Source: Photorhabdus noenieputensis
GTDB lineage: Bacteria > Pseudomonadota > Gammaproteobacteria > Enterobacterales > Enterobacteriaceae
Reading direction: 5' to 3'
Assembly (NCBI RefSeq): GCF_018448935.1
Contig: NZ_RCWC01000031.1
Coordinates: 1 to 64,000 of the forward strand
DNA length: 64,000 bases
Shown: positions 8,424 to 19,700 of the stretch, in pieces
Layout: every line of letters starts with the position of its first letter
Position numbering within the stretch: the stretch's first letter is position 1
The notes under the pieces: model-generated
Told to the model about the DNA's origin: nothing
Database searches by the model: none
What the model saw: only the letters and a program-made list of their open reading frames with translations
Position numbers and translations under genes: made by a program

Positions 8424-10496
8424 ATGTTGAAACATAGCGTAACCACTATTGCTGTGTTATCTGTTTTTTATTCCCATCAGAGTTTGGCAAATAAAAATAG
8501 CAAAACAGATTCGTTGGACACTATTGTTGTGACTGCGGAGAAAGTTTCTGCGGATCAGCAAAAAACAGCAGTAGGTATGACAGTATTATCTGATTTTGAC
8601 ATTGAACGGAAAGGGGTTGAAAATTTTTATGAGGCCGTTTCAGGGATTCCCAATTTATATATGATAAAAGCAGGTAATCCATCTGATGCCGGGTTTATTT
8701 CATTACGCGGCGTCACGCCTGGTATGGAAGGGGAACAGGCGGTGGGTTTCTTTACTGACGGTGTATATAGTCATTCATTTGACACCGAATTGCTGGATAT
8801 TGAACGCATCGAAGTATTACGTGGCCCACAGGCAACATTATATGGCCGCAATACTGAGGCCGGAGTCATTAATATCATTACCAAAGATCCCGATCCTGTA
8901 ACAGACCGGAAATTGGGCTTTTCATATGGTAGTTATAATCGTTTTCAAACTACTGCTATTTTAGGTGGTGGCATTGATGAATATGGCGATTGGTCTTACC
9001 GTACAGCATTACGTTATCTGAATAGCGATGGTTACTTTAAACGGGATTATGATAATAAAAAGAATATAAATGGTATTAATGATTTTAACGGGAGGTTTAA
9101 GCTTCGCTGGCAGCCATCAGACGGGCCGTGGGATATTATTACGACATTCGATGTACAAAACCGCAGAAATGGTAACGCCTCATTCGCACCTCTTGATAAA
9201 ATAAAGAAAGGGACGAAATCTGTAGACTCTGATTATGCAGGTAAGTCAGACGCTAATATTTATAAAGGGTCTCTTAAAGCGGTGTATCAATGGGATAGTA
9301 TGGATCTAACTTCAATTAGTTCATATACTTCGGAAGATAAAAAAGATTATCAGGATCTTGATTTTACCCGTAACCCATTTTCAGAATTGCGAATGGACCG
9401 TAAACAAAATTACCTCTCTCAGGAATTGCGTCTTAACTCTAAAAATACCGGGCCATTTAACTGGTTGATTGGTATGTATTACTTCAATCAGGATGATAAA
9501 TTAGATATTGATTACAGGATGTTGTCGGTCGGATATCAGATTAAAAATACCAACGTTAGAACCAATAATTATGCTCTGTTTGGTAATACCAGTTATTATC
9601 TCATGGATAATGTAGAGCTGGTTACGGGGCTGCGTTATGATTATGAGAAAAAGAATCTGAAATTCAGTAAGACAGAAAATTTCTCGGGAATGACAAGAGA
9701 AAACCTGACTGATGAACTCTCTTTTGATGCTTGGTTGCCAAAAGCCGGGGTCAATTATTATGCTACGGATAACGCTATGTTATATGCCAGTATTGCCCGT
9801 GGTTATAAAAGTGGAGGATTTAACAGTTTAGCACCGAAGGATCAGCGCCGTTTTGATGCTGAATACACCACCAACTATGAAATTGGTCTGAAATCGGAAT
9901 GGTTGGATAAGACTGTACGCTGGAATACCTCATTATTTTGGATTGACTTTACCGATCAGCAGGTTGAAAAGCAATTTTATCCAGAGTCCGTTACCCAGAA
10001 TGCAGGAAAATCAATCAGTAGAGGGCTAGAATCGGAAATTTCCTGGCGGGTGATTAAAGGGCTAACATTATCTGCTAATGCTGGTTTCAATGATGCTCAT
10101 TTTACTGAGTTTAAAGATAATGTTTATGACAAGAAGAGTGGAAAAATTGTGGGCGTTACTGATTATAAAGATAAACGTCCGGCAAATACGCCAAATTATA
10201 CCTATGGGGTTGGTGTAGATTACAATTTCCTCGACGGATATTTTATTCGTGCTGATTATAATGTTGCCGGTAAAGTTTATTTCGATAATGCTAATACTGA
10301 GAAGCAGTCTAATTACGGCTTGTTGAATCTTAGAGCTGGATATGAGACGTCAGCTTACGATATTACATTATGGGCGAAGAATCTGTTAAATAAGACCTAT
10401 GTTACTCGTGCATTCCCAATGTCTGGAGATAACAATTGGTATGGTCGTGCAGGAGAGCCTCTGACTTTTGGTGCGACAGTCAATGTTAAGTTCTGA
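8424..10496 (+). CDS. TonB-dependent siderophore receptor (FyuA-like)
   Basis: This 690-residue outer-membrane receptor would import the iron complex made by the downstream assembly line, using TonB energy. Residues 1-22 form a signal peptide ending near SLA. The TonB box is DTIVVTAEK (about residues 32-40). The plug domain follows, with ISLRGVTPG and the typical VLRGPQATLYGRNTEAGVINI segment. A 22-strand barrel is expected, ending in aromatic F (NVKF). Length and motifs agree with the yersiniabactin/pesticin receptor FyuA (about 673 residues). It is separated from the NRPS operon by 299 bases containing an ERIC repeat and carries its own Fur-like site, so it is probably a separate iron-regulated unit. 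The ligand is inferred from position. Confidence 0.88.
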   Translation: MLKHSVTTIAVLSVFYSHQSLANKNSKTDSLDTIVVTAEKVSADQQKTAVGMTVLSDFDIERKGVENFYEAVSGIPNLYMIKAGNPSDAGFISLRGVTPGMEGEQAVGFFTDGVYSHSFDTELLDIERIEVLRGPQATLYGRNTEAGVINIITKDPDPVTDRKLGFSYGSYNRFQTTAILGGGIDEYGDWSYRTALRYLNSDGYFKRDYDNKKNINGINDFNGRFKLRWQPSDGPWDIITTFDVQNRRNGNASFAPLDKIKKGTKSVDSDYAGKSDANIYKGSLKAVYQWDSMDLTSISSYTSEDKKDYQDLDFTRNPFSELRMDRKQNYLSQELRLNSKNTGPFNWLIGMYYFNQDDKLDIDYRMLSVGYQIKNTNVRTNNYALFGNTSYYLMDNVELVTGLRYDYEKKNLKFSKTENFSGMTRENLTDELSFDAWLPKAGVNYYATDNAMLYASIARGYKSGGFNSLAPKDQRRFDAEYTTNYEIGLKSEWLDKTVRWNTSLFWIDFTDQQVEKQFYPESVTQNAGKSISRGLESEISWRVIKGLTLSANAGFNDAHFTEFKDNVYDKKSGKIVGVTDYKDKRPANTPNYTYGVGVDYNFLDGYFIRADYNVAGKVYFDNANTEKQSNYGLLNLRAGYETSAYDITLWAKNLLNKTYVTRAFPMSGDNNWYGRAGEPLTFGATVNVKF

Positions 10497-10566
10497 TAAA
10501 TAGTAAATCGAATGATTGCAGTAGGCCATTACAATAATTCCTGTTGTGATGGATTATAAGGGTAGT

Positions 10567-10693
10567 TATACCCTATAGATTTCAAGATGCATCGCGACGG
10601 CAAGGGAGCGAATCCCCGGGAGCATAGAGAACTATGTGACCGGGGTGAGTGAGTGCAGCCAACAAAGAAGCAACTTGAAAGATGACGGGTATA
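10567..10693 (-). repeat. ERIC (intergenic repeat unit), 127 bp
   Basis: The element is exactly 127 bases and bounded by TATACCC and GGGTATA. Its inside shows the ERIC hallmarks: GACCGGGGTGAGTGAGTGCA and GCAACTTGAAAGATGACGGG. A near-identical copy in opposite orientation is at 58830-58956. ERICs fold as long hairpins when transcribed and can influence message stability. Here it lies between the receptor and the NRPS genes. Confidence 0.9.
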
Positions 10694-10764
10694 GATTTAT
10701 TAACTACTCTTATATGCTATGCGTTATTTATAAATTTTCACTGCCTGCTATTACTACCATTTTA

Positions 10765-10780
10765 AATGATAGTAATAATT
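10765..10780 (+). promoter_or_regulatory. Weak Fur-like site ahead of the NRPS operon
   Basis: AATGATAGTAATAATT resembles the core of the Fur consensus with several mismatches. It sits 16 bases before the NRPS start, with the ribosome site AAGGGA (10783-10788) in between. It is a plausible iron operator, but the match is imperfect. Confidence 0.3.
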
Positions 10781-10795
10781 GTAAGGGATTAAGGT

Positions 10796-13700
10796 ATGGA
10801 CGATAAAAATAACTCATCAGGATGGGTAAGAGATACTCTTTATTCATATGCAAATAGACAACCTGACGAAACAGTTTTAAGATATTGCCTTAAGAATAAT
10901 ACTCAAGAATTTAATTATAGAGATGTTATCTGTCTCAGTAGTTATATTGCCCGCCATATAAATTACCGCGAAAATGCTAAAGCGATTATTCTGATACCGG
11001 GTAATGCTCAATTTATTTTGGGATTCATAGCTTGTATTATCCGTGGCATCACGGCTGTCCCTGTTAACTTACCTGCCAGTCATCGTCTTGGACGAGTCGC
11101 GGATACAATTGATCATATTTTTGAAGATTGTCAGCCAGAATATATTATTACTTTAAAAAGCTCCGTTGATGAAATTGAAAAGCGACAATGGCATATAGGT
11201 CGTCAGGTTATTGTGCTAGATGATATTCTTACGGAGAATGATATATCAGAAATACCATCAGCTAATGAATATAAGGAGTTAATGTGTCCGAATGATGGTC
11301 CGGTATTCCTTCAATATTCTTCTGGTTCTACCGGTAAGCCGAAAGCGGTCTGCAATTTTGATGCAAATATGCAGGCGCAACATGAGATATTGCTTGAATT
11401 ACATCGCGATTGCCAGCCACGAATTATTACAGCCAATTGGATACCGTTTTATCATGATATGGGCATATTTTGTGGGTTATTAACGCCACTATTATCTGGC
11501 GGTTGTTGCAACTTCATTTTGCCTAGCCATTTTGCTGCTGATCCTGCCCGTTGGTTAAAGCTGATTACTGATTATTCTGCAAATTCTACAGCCGCACCAG
11601 ATTTCGCCTGGCAAATGTGCGTTGATAGTATCACTCAAAAACAAGCGGCAGAATTCGATCTCTCTTCGCTGAAAATGGTATTGAATGCCGCAGAACCTAT
11701 ACGGGCTGAAACTATGCCGCGGTTTGCCCGCCATTTTTCTGTATCAGGTTTTAATCCTTTAAGCTTTGTGCCCGCCTATGGTATGGCGGAAGCAACTCTC
11801 GTCATCAGCCGAAAACCCGCCGGGATGCCATTCATTAGCCAGCGTTTTGATGCAGATAGGCTTGTTGCTGGTTACGCTGTTCCTGATGAAAATGGTCGTG
11901 AGTTGGTAAGTTCAGGGCAGGTTGTCAGTGGGTGGAAACTACGGATTGTTGATCCCGAAACCGGTGAAATATTACCAGAAGGGCGAGTTGGTGAAATTTG
12001 GGTTGATGGTGATTCCAAGGCGCTTGGTTATTGGCAGAAACCCGAACTTAGCCGAAAGACTTTTATGGCTTGCCTTAATCAGTCTATAGATAAAAGCCAT
12101 TACCTGCGAACCGGGGATTTAGCCTTTATCTGGCAGGGAGAACTTTATATCTGTGGTCGGCATAAAGATCTTATTATTATCGCTGGCGAAAATTACATGC
12201 CAAATGATATTGAAGCTAATATTGAGACGGGATGTGAAGAAGTAAAAATCGGTGGAGTTTGTGCTTGCCAGCGGGTAGAAAGCGGAGAATTATTCGTTTT
12301 TGCTGAAGTTTATCGCCATCTTGAAACGACTGAATTACAGGCTATTGCCCGACAGATTGCTGCCAGAGTCGCATCGGAGTTTCAGCTTTCACTAGAGAAT
12401 GTTGTGTTATTGCCTCATGGAGAGTTGAAAAAAACGTCCAGTGGAAAAATCCGACGCAAACAAATGTTGGCTGATTTTGATAACAACCAGCTAAAAGTAC
12501 TTTTTATCTTGCCGTGTGATACGGATAAAAAAATATCGCCTTCCCTGTCCAGTTGGCTTTATCAGCTTCTTTGTAGTTTGTTGCACTTAGATAACCCAGA
12601 TCCTGCCTGTGGCTTTGCTGAATTGGGGTTAACCAGCCTATTAGCAGTCCGCTATTGCCAGCAAATAAACAAAACTTGGCATTGTAATCTAACCCCTGCG
12701 GATTTATTTGCTTATCCAAATATTACTCAATTGGCTAAATATATTGATAAATTATCAGGTGAAAAAATCACGGAGTCTGTCAGGAAATCTGAATCAGCCA
12801 GAAATAAACAAATTGCAATTATTGCGATAAGCTGTCGCCTGCCGGGGCAGACAAGCAACAGATGGCAGCAATACGGGCAATGGTTGGCAAAAGGAGAGTT
12901 AGCCGTCAGAGACAACAATTCAGAACTTCGCCAATTTACGCTGCCTATTGGCGCTCTGGAAGATATTGATCAATTTGACGCCCGTTTCTTCAACATTTCA
13001 GCCCGGGAAGCCGTATTACTTGATCCTCAGCAGAGGTTATTGCTTGAATTAAGCTGGCATTTATTCGAACAAGCCGGATGGTTGCCGGAGCAATTGAAAC
13101 AATCGGATATTGGTTTCTTTATCGGTCAGAGCGGCAGTGAATTCGGTCAGCAACTACTAAAACTGAATAATCCTGAATATGCCAAAAGTTATTTAGCTAC
13201 TGGGATTAATACGAGTGCAAGTTCTGGCAGATTAGCAAAGTTCTATGGAACAACAGGTCCGGCACTCACTATTGATACAGCCTGCTCTTCTTCTTTGGTG
13301 GCATTAGATACTGCGATACGTAGCTTACAACAAGGGCAATGCCACGCTGCTGTCGCTGGTGGCGTTAACATTTTACTGTCACCACAGATTGAACAAACAT
13401 TGATAAACGCGGGTATGTTATCACCTGAGGGGCGATGCGCTACGCTGAGTGAAGACGCGGATGGCTATGTCAGAGGAGAAGGTGCGGCATTACTATTGCT
13501 AAAACCTTATCAACAAGCTTTGGATGACGGTGATCCGGTACTGGCAGTGATTGAATCCAGTTGTGTCGCTCAGGATGGTGAAAGCAGCAGTTTGACTGCT
13601 CCGAATCCGCAAGCTCAGTCAGCAATGCTGATGCGATTATTGGAACAGGCTGATATTGCTCCTGATGATATTGATTTGCTGGAGATGCATGGCACGGGTA

Positions 13701-16700
13701 CAGCTTTAGGCGATCCAATTGAGTTACAAGCTATCGATAGTGTTTATGGTAAACGACGCCAACCATTGCCGTTGGCCGCTTGTAAAGCACAAATTGGTCA
13801 TCTGGAAGCTGCCGCAGGTGTGGCCTCCGTGGTTCGCGCCGTGGCACAGATACAGCAACAACAACGGTTTGGTCATCCAACTCTGGCTTCGTTCAGCACT
13901 AAATTGTCAGCGTTAATGCCACGTTATCGTTACAGTAAACAGACTGAATCTCATCGAATAGAATACGTTGCGGTTAGTTCATTCAGTTTTACCGGCACAA
14001 TGGCAGGCTTAGTGCTGAGTAAAGCAAACTTATCTGATCATCCGGTTCCTGCGCCATGTGTTGAAAATGGTTTATTACCGCTTTCAGCCTGTAGTGCATC
14101 CGCATTGCAACAGATGGCAAATCAACTAGCAGATTTGCTGGAAAATCACCAAGAGCAAGCCGGAGAATTACTCAACGGTTGGTTGAAGAAACGCCATCAT
14201 CATTTTGGTTGGCGGGTGTTAATTCCCTATCAGAATTTATCAGCTCTGATTGCGCATTTGCGCCATGTTGAACCGATTCAAATTGATCGCGTAAGAATGT
14301 TAGACAAGAGCGATGATCCTTACGATTGGTTACAAGGGCAATCCTATAACTGGGTTAAATATGCAGGGAGCATGCCTGTTAGCCGATTTGTACTAACCAA
14401 ACTGCCTCTTTATCCATTCAATCGCGCGAGTTACTGGCCAGAAGAACTTCGTTTAACTGAACAGGGGACCCAAGATCGATCCGAATCTTGCTCAAGTCAT
14501 ACCAGCTTTGATTTCGTTATCAATTGGGTAGCGGACATATTGGGAACTGAGCCTAATTTATTAGCAATGGATGATAATTTGCTCAATTTGGGCATTGATT
14601 CATTACAGATGTTGGATTTGGTGGATGAGTGTAAAAAACAGAATGTCATTCTGTCATTAGCTTCCTTATTCCAACAGCCAACGTTAGCCGCATGGCAACA
14701 GTGTTGGTTTTCTGCCGTTCAATCTAAAGATGTCTCAACAGAATCAGAGCAGCCGGTTATAAAATGGAATGGCGAGCCTTTCGAACTCACTTCGGTTCAG
14801 CAAGCCTACTGGACGGGGCGCCAAAAAGATCAGATTCTGGGGGGAATCGCTTGTCAGGTCTATCTGGAATTGGATTGCCCGCCACTGAAAGACAGTGATA
14901 TTGAATGGGCAGTTAATCAATTACATCAGCGCCATGATATGTTGCGGATGCGTATTATCCGTGATGGTAAAGGGGAAATTACGACTTACCAGCCGGTATC
15001 CATTGAATCTTATGGCTGGCAGCAACTTTCACTGAATTTATTGGAAGAGGAGAGATTCGCTCTCAGGCAACGTCTGGAAACCAAAGTTGCAGATCTGACA
15101 ATTGAAAGCGGATTTGGCGTAGTGGTAAGCCATACCGTGAATAGCAGTCGCTTACATATTAATATCGATATGGTGATGGCTGATGCTATGAGCCTTCAGA
15201 TTTTGTTGAAAGAACTCAGCCAGTTTATTTTGACGCCGGGTGTACTTCTTCCTCAATTAAATTACAGCTTCCCACAATATCTGTGTGAGCAAGCCGTTGA
15301 TAATCAGTTAATCGACAGTCGTCAATACTGGCAAAAAAGATTGGCTGAGCAATTCCCTTTCGCACCTCAGTTACCTCTGGCAGTGAAACCAGAACATATT
15401 GATAAACCTGATTTCTATCATCGCCAGTGGAGTCTGGAACAACCTCGTTGGCTATCATTGAAGGAAACCGCCCGCAGCAACGGTATAACCCCATCAATGT
15501 TGCTGGCGAATTGCTTTGCCGAAACATTACGTGGCTGGGCTGAATCACCGAATTTCACTCTGAATCTGACGATTTTCAACCGCCGTGGAAAACATCCTCA
15601 ACTACCTGATTTAGTTGCTGATTTTACAACATTACTGTTACTGGCTTGCCATACGCAGGCGGGGAACAGCATTTTAGAAAACTGCCGGGTTCTCAATCGC
15701 CAGTTTATGTCAGATCTGGATCATGTGGATTACAGCGCAATTCAGGTTATGCGGGACTGGTCGCAGATATGCGGGCATCAGGTTCTCATGCCGGTGGTAT
15801 TCACCAGCAATCTTGGCCGTGATCTGCTTAGCGGTAATGAACTGGGCGATCTGAATTATTTGGTATCCCAGACGCCACAAGTCTGGATTGACTGCCAGGT
15901 GATGGAGCATCAAGGGGAATTATTAGTCAGTTGGGATTGTGTGGATGGATTATTTCCTCAAGGGATGATTGATCAAATGTTCAGCTTTATGACTCAACTG
16001 ATCAGCGCGATTACCGACAATCCTCAACTGCTCTTAAAACCGGTTTCGCGTTATGTCACGCCAGAAATTATTGAACAGCGTACAGAGCCTAAAGATCGTG
16101 ATGGCATGCTTTTTACGCCTCGTTTACTACATCGCCGTTTTTATGAGATAGCTGAATTGTGGCGAGATTCACCTGCGGTTATCACGCCTCATCAACGATT
16201 AAGTTACGACGAACTTAAGCAGGATGTACTGGAACTGGCTTACAGACTGAAAGGAAAAAAAGTAAAGGCCGGAGATAATCTGGCATTACTGTTGCCAAAA
16301 GGTACAGAACAAGTTGTGGCGGTTTTGGCTTGCTTAAGTGTCGGGGCTGTATATGTTCCGTTGGATGTAGCGCAGCAAACAGCCCGTTTACAGACCATTA
16401 TCAGTCAGGCGGATATTTCGTTGATTATTACAAACAGTGAATATCAGGGGCTTGTTAGTCGCTGGTTTGATTCTGTTTTAGATATTCATCAGACAGGTCA
16501 TTCGCAACTGCCGTTATCACAGGTGGTTTATGGGGAACCGGGACTTTCTGCTTATATCATTTTTACATCCGGCTCTACCGGCACGCCTAAAGGTGTTGTG
16601 GTATCTCATCAGGCTGCCGCTAATACGATTGATGATATTAATCGCCGTTATGGTCGATGGGAAAAAACACGAGTATATGCGCTATCAGCACTGAATTTCG

Positions 16701-19700
16701 ATTTGTCGGTGTATGACACCTTTGGCCCTCTTGCGTCAGGGGGTTCCCTGATTATGCCTGGGGTGGGCCATGAGCGAGAAGCAAAACAGTGGTTAGAGCA
16801 GTTGCATAAGGAGCAGATAACCGTCTGGAACAGTGTTCCGGCACTGTTTGATATGTTGCTGGCGGCGGCTGAAAATGATCCTCGCGGTTTGCCTGATTCA
16901 TTGCAACAGATATTGTTATCCGGTGATTGGGTTGGTCTGGATCTGCTACCCCGTTTGCGTAAAGTCGGAAGCCAGGCGCAATTAACGGCAATGGGTGGAG
17001 CAACGGAAGCAGCGATCTGGTCTAACGCGATTGATGTCGATGCTATCCCGTTGGAATGGCATTCAATTCCTTACGGTTATCCGCTCTCTAATCAGCATTA
17101 CAGAGTCATGGATTCACAACAACGGGATTGTCCTGATTGGGTCGCAGGAGAGTTGTGGATCGGTGGAGAAGGCGTCGCACTGGGCTATTACGGCGACCAA
17201 GAAAAAACAGATGCTCAGTTTGTTCTGCATCAGGGACAGCGTTATTACCGGACGGGAGATTATGGCCGCTTTTGGCTAGGAGGATGCCTTGAGTTTCTTG
17301 GCCGCAAAGATAGCCAGATTAAACTGAATGGTTACAGGATTGAACTGGGTGAAATTGAGACTGTGGCTTTACGTCACCCTGCAATCAGTAAAGCCGTTGC
17401 ATTATGTTTATCTGAACCACAGAAACACCTGAGATTATTCGTTGAAGGTCAAGTTATCGCGGGTGATTCTTCAACATTAGCTGAGGATGTATTGCCTGAG
17501 ATGCCAACATTGGTTCAGGTAGAAAGCAGTCAGTATGATGAACAGCATATTGCTTTATCACTGTTGCAAAAGATATTGATTGATTCTTTGCAACTGACGC
17601 TAACTCAGCCACAGAGTGCAGAAATACTTTATCAACAAGCCGGGATAATACCCCGTTATCAGCCACTATTTATTCAGTGGTTGGAATGGCTGGTTCATCA
17701 GGGATGGTTATCTGAAAGTGAAAAAGGTTGGCAATTGAATCAAGATTGGCAATCAGATAACAAGCCGGTGCTGGTATCTCGAATGGATGAGATTTATCAA
17801 ACGCTTAATAGGTGTTGTGACTGGGTTGCGCAGGTTATCCAAGGGAAACAGAATCCACTGGTGCTGATTGATGATCCTGTATTATCACCGGAAGTTTTGG
17901 TTGCTGGTTCACCGGAAACTGGAGCGGCAATTACCCTTATCGCGGATCAAATCCATCAGTTATCCACGATATTGCAGCGACCTGTCAGAGTAGCAGAGCT
18001 GAATGGCCGCAGTGGTCTGTTTGCAGTCAAGTTACTCGATCTATTGTCGGATTTGGATATTGAATACTGCTTAGTTGAACAGGCTGGTTCACTGCGTGAA
18101 TTGGCGAAATATCGTCTGTCGGGTTATCCGCATCAGAGCCAGGTTTGTACGGTGCAAGAAGCGGCGCATTATCGTGCTGATCTGGTTATCAGTAATAATG
18201 CACTGCATCGCTATGCTGATATCCGTCAAGGAATCTCCGATCTGCAAGTCTTGGTGTCTTCTGGCAGTAAAGCATTGGTGTTTGAAAGTCAATATCTCAG
18301 CCCGCTGGCACAATTAACGGTATTACTGTTGCAGGATGAAAATGGTTTTACTGATCTGAGACAAGGGCAGCGAGATCCACTATTGGATAAGAAACGTTGG
18401 CAACAGCAGTTGTTGCAAGGTGATTTACCTGTGCAGTCTGTCACGGTAATTGGTGAGAACTCCATACTGTTGATGTGCAAAAACTGTAGTGGCAACGTTA
18501 TGGTTAATCGCCATGAACTGACGCAGCATCTGACAAATTATCTTCCAGCTTATATGTTGCCGCAGTATTTACATGTTTTAGATAAACTGCCATTGAATGC
18601 TAATGGAAAAATAGATCGCAAAGCACTTGAGCAATTAACGGTAGACGAGGCAGAACAGAAAATTCTGCAATCTGTACAGGGAGCCGAATTGTCGGGAAAA
18701 GCCGAATATCTGGTCGCTAAAATCTGGCAACAGGTATTGGGAACAGAACCAATGGCTGACAGCAATTTCTTCCTGCTCGGTGGTGATAGTTTACATGCGA
18801 CTCGGATTGTTGTGGCGCTGGAATCAGAAGGAGCTGTGGATGTCTCACTGGCTCAAGTGTTTTCCTCCCCGGTATTGCGTGATTTTGCGCGATTGATGAC
18901 TTTTGCTGAACGGCCAAAAACCGAAATGATGCAACTGCAACATCAGGAAAGTGAGCGTTATCATCCATTCCCCCCTACAGATGTACAACGAGCCTATCTG
19001 ATGGGACGTCAGGTCGGTTTCCGTCTCGGTGGTGTTGCAACTCATTATTATAATGAATATGAAGGTCAGCCTTTTGATGCAATACGGTTGGAACAAGCTT
19101 TATCCGTTTTGATTGCCCGTCATGATGCATTGAGAATTGTCTTTGATGAGCAAGGAATGCAACGAGTGCTGCCACAGCAGCCAAAACCTGCGCTGGAAGT
19201 GATCCACTGTTCTGAACAACAGTGGTCAGAAGAAACGAGTAAACTGCGAGAAATTTTATCTCATCGGGTACTTGATCCGACACAGTGGCCATTGTTCCAT
19301 GTGACGCTGATTCAATCAGATAATGGGCGTAATCGCCTGTATATCGGGTTGGATAATCTGATCTTAGATGGCTTGAGTATGCGTATTTTCTTCGCTGAAC
19401 TTGAGCAGCTTTATCAGCAACCGGAAGCGGTATTGCCGTCAGTCGGGATTGGTTTCCGTGATTATCTCACCACAGTGGTTTCTGATGAGGAAAAGAGCAG
19501 CAAATCAGCAAATTACTGGCGGCAGCGGCTGGCAGAATTACCTGAAGCGCCAAAACTGCCGCTGATTTGTGATCCACAGTCATTGGGGACTCCACGGTTT
19601 AAACGTTGGCAATCTGTTTTGCCTCAGCAACAGTGGCAAACTCTGACAGAAAAAGCACGGCATTATCAAGTGACGCCTTCTTGTTTATTGCTGACTTGTT

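Noticed and set aside
15225-19292. Many antisense frames of 70-107 codons in the NRPS genes
   Set aside because: They follow from codon bias on the other strand; none has a ribosome site or known motif.
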